A stretch of DNA of 7,705 bases from the NCBI GenBank assembly GCA_003164375.1, contig PLTE01000429.1, forward strand, positions 1 through 7,705, in the 5' to 3' direction. Positions 6,502 through 7,705 of this stretch are shown here, piece by piece; position 1 is the first letter of the stretch, and every line of letters starts with the position of its first letter. The notes beneath the pieces were generated by a model. It saw nothing but the letters and a program-made list of their open reading frames with translations. It was not told where the DNA came from and made no database searches. Position numbers and translations under genes: made by a program. This DNA comes from Hyphomicrobiales bacterium (GTDB taxonomy: Bacteria > Pseudomonadota > Alphaproteobacteria > Rhizobiales > Xanthobacteraceae).

Positions 6502-6639
6502 ATAAGCGGTGCGGCAGTTCGTTCGGGCTCGACCGCATGTGCCGGTGTGTCCCGATGCCGCTGCATCCGCTGACGGTAAGATTATCCGCAAAACGGCGGG
6601 TTGTGAACACGGCTTCGGCGGGGAAGCTTGCTCAAAGCC

Positions 6640-7659
6640 TCAAGCTTTCGCCAGCGCCTGCACGGCAGCGAAAAGATTTCTCACATCGCGCTCGGCGATG
6701 TTGCGGGTGATGAAGACCACGCGGCTTGTCCGATCGGCGTCCGGCCAAGTTTGCAGCTCGACCGGCGGATGCGCCAGGTGCTGGACATATTGCACCACCA
6801 CCGGCCCGCGACAGCCGGCGACATTGAGCAGACCCTTGACGCGCAACAAGTCGGCGCCGCGCAGCGCGAGCAGCGTCTCCATGGCGCGCGAAAACGCCGG
6901 CCATTCCAGCGGCGGCTCCTGCGCGATGACGAAGCTTAGGACGCCATCGCCATGCTCGGCTTCGGCGAGGAAGCCTGAGCGCTCGCCGGTCGACGGCTCG
7001 ATGATACGGTTGGGGTCGAGCGCACCGGCAACCGCGATATCGATCGCGGCGCGTGGATTGAGATGCTGCAATCGCTCTGTCAGCCGCGCGACCGCGGCCG
7101 GCGTCGCCAGGTCGGTCTTCGCGATCACCAGCCGGTCGGCGAGGATCACCTGCTTGCGCGCTTCGGCGGCGCTATCGAGCTCGGCTTCGCCGTTGACCGC
7201 GTCGACCACCGCGAGCACGACGTCGATGTGGAATTCGCCGCCGAGCGCGCGATCGGTGGAGAAAGTTTGCAGGATCGGCGCCGGATCGGCGAGGCCCGAA
7301 GTTTCGATGACGATGCGGCCGAAACGCGGCACCGTGCCGCGCTCGCGGTCGAACACCAGGCGCCGCAGCGCAATCTGCAGATCGGTGCGTGTGATGCAGC
7401 AGATGCAGCCGTTGCCAAGGAGCACGGTCTCCTCGGCGGCCTCGCGCAACAGCGCGTCGTCGATGCCGACGGCTCCGAACTCGTTGACGATCACCGCGGT
7501 GCCCGCCCCTTCGGGCGAGCCGAGAAAGCGGCGGATCAGCGTCGTCTTGCCGGCGCCGAGAAATCCGGTGACCACGGTCACCGGAATGCGCGCGCCGCGC
7601 TCGCGCTTCACCTTGCGCCCGAACGGGCTCGCCTCACGCGAGGGGAAGAGATCGAGCAT
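6640..7659 (-). CDS. CobW/COG0523-family GTP-binding metallochaperone
   Basis: This 339-residue protein is a G3E-class P-loop GTPase of the CobW/COG0523 family, cytoplasmic proteins that bind a metal and pass it to client enzymes on GTP hydrolysis. Seen motifs are Walker A GFLGAGKT (32-39), the metal motif GNGCICC (82-88; C85, C87, C88), the Walker B-type ETSGLADP (119-126) and AKTD (180-183) at the base-recognition site, where Asn is replaced by Ala. The C-terminal CobW_C domain covers roughly 225-335 (GADLLRVKGLLNVAG, then VVQYVQHLAHPPVEL). There is no His-rich metal loop. ATG 7659 is the only reasonable start, giving about 24 residues before the first strand; its ribosome site is weak. It lies 153 bp upstream of the 2Fe-2S subunit gene on the same strand. 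A role in metal supply to that hydroxylase is plausible but not shown; zinc or cobalt handling are alternatives. Confidence 0.93.
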   Translation of the reverse strand: MLDLFPSREASPFGRKVKRERGARIPVTVVTGFLGAGKTTLIRRFLGSPEGAGTAVIVNEFGAVGIDDALLREAAEETVLLGNGCICCITRTDLQIALRRLVFDRERGTVPRFGRIVIETSGLADPAPILQTFSTDRALGGEFHIDVVLAVVDAVNGEAELDSAAEARKQVILADRLVIAKTDLATPAAVARLTERLQHLNPRAAIDIAVAGALDPNRIIEPSTGERSGFLAEAEHGDGVLSFVIAQEPPLEWPAFSRAMETLLALRGADLLRVKGLLNVAGCRGPVVVQYVQHLAHPPVELQTWPDADRTSRVVFITRNIAERDVRNLFAAVQALAKA

Positions 7660-7673
7660 GATCTATGCCTAGC

Positions 7674-7705
7674 CGTCATGGCCGGGCTCGTCCCGGCCAT
7701 CCACG
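7674..7705. repeat. Palindromic intergenic repeat, family B, partial at window edge
   Basis: This is one 32-bp arm identical in design to those at 2739-2823: CGTCATGGCCGG ... CCGGCC ... ATCCACG, with its own GGCCGGG/CCCGGCC hairpin. The window ends exactly where the arm ends, so the inverted partner arm is probably just beyond. It lies 14 bp upstream of the CobW-type gene start, in its expected leader. Confidence 0.75.

Noticed and set aside
6581..6607. Possible sigma-70 promoter on the - strand before the 2Fe-2S gene (TTCACA, 15 bp, GATAAT)
   Set aside because: The boxes are good matches but the 15-bp spacer is too short for a confident call, and alphaproteobacterial promoters diverge from this consensus.
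6624..6647. Inverted repeat AAGCTTG/CAAGCTT around the CobW-type stop codon
   Set aside because: Only 7 bp, with no T run after it on the transcribed strand; not convincing as a terminator.
6509..7672. Long + strand open frame (387 codons) opposite the CobW-type gene
   Set aside because: Ser/Arg/Thr/Pro-rich with no recognisable domain; it mirrors a well-supported GTPase gene.

Overview
The window looks like a chromosomal segment of a high-GC alphaproteobacterium, most likely a Bradyrhizobium/Rhodopseudomonas-type member of the Nitrobacteraceae. This rests on the GC-rich codon use, the recognisable protein families, and several palindromic intergenic repeats that I recall as typical of that group (inference, no search run). 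It carries six confident protein genes, one small gene of 59 codons, and five repeat elements in the gaps.

Layout. A flavin-dependent luciferase-like monooxygenase is on the + strand (282-1301), preceded by a nested palindromic repeat (108-210). Everything else is on the - strand. In transcription order these are: a CobW/COG0523 metal-chaperone GTPase (7659-6640); a 2Fe-2S small subunit (6486-6019) and a Tat-exported molybdopterin large subunit (6007-3722) of an isoquinoline-1-oxidoreductase-like molybdenum hydroxylase; the alpha (3656-2838) and beta (2728-1958) subunits of a family I CoA-transferase-like enzyme of the GctAB/IpdAB type; and a small single-span protein (1701-1522).

How the genes may work together. 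The two hydroxylase subunits are 11 bp apart, and the large-subunit ribosome site overlaps the small-subunit stop, so they are clearly co-expressed. The large subunit has a twin-arginine signal, so this is probably a periplasmic hydroxylase; no cytochrome c electron acceptor is encoded here. The GTPase just upstream could help with metal supply. The CoA-transferase-like pair and the monooxygenase suggest catabolism of a ring or branched compound, but no substrate can be read from the sequence.

Points of interest. The CoA-transferase-like pair appears to lack the usual catalytic glutamate of its beta subunit and has Asp at a position that is Glu in the IpdA subunit. Its two genes are separated by a palindromic repeat that includes a hairpin followed by a T6 run. 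The beta gene takes its stop codon from another repeat. I found no clear sign of a wholly new system, mobile element, CRISPR array, tRNA or rRNA.
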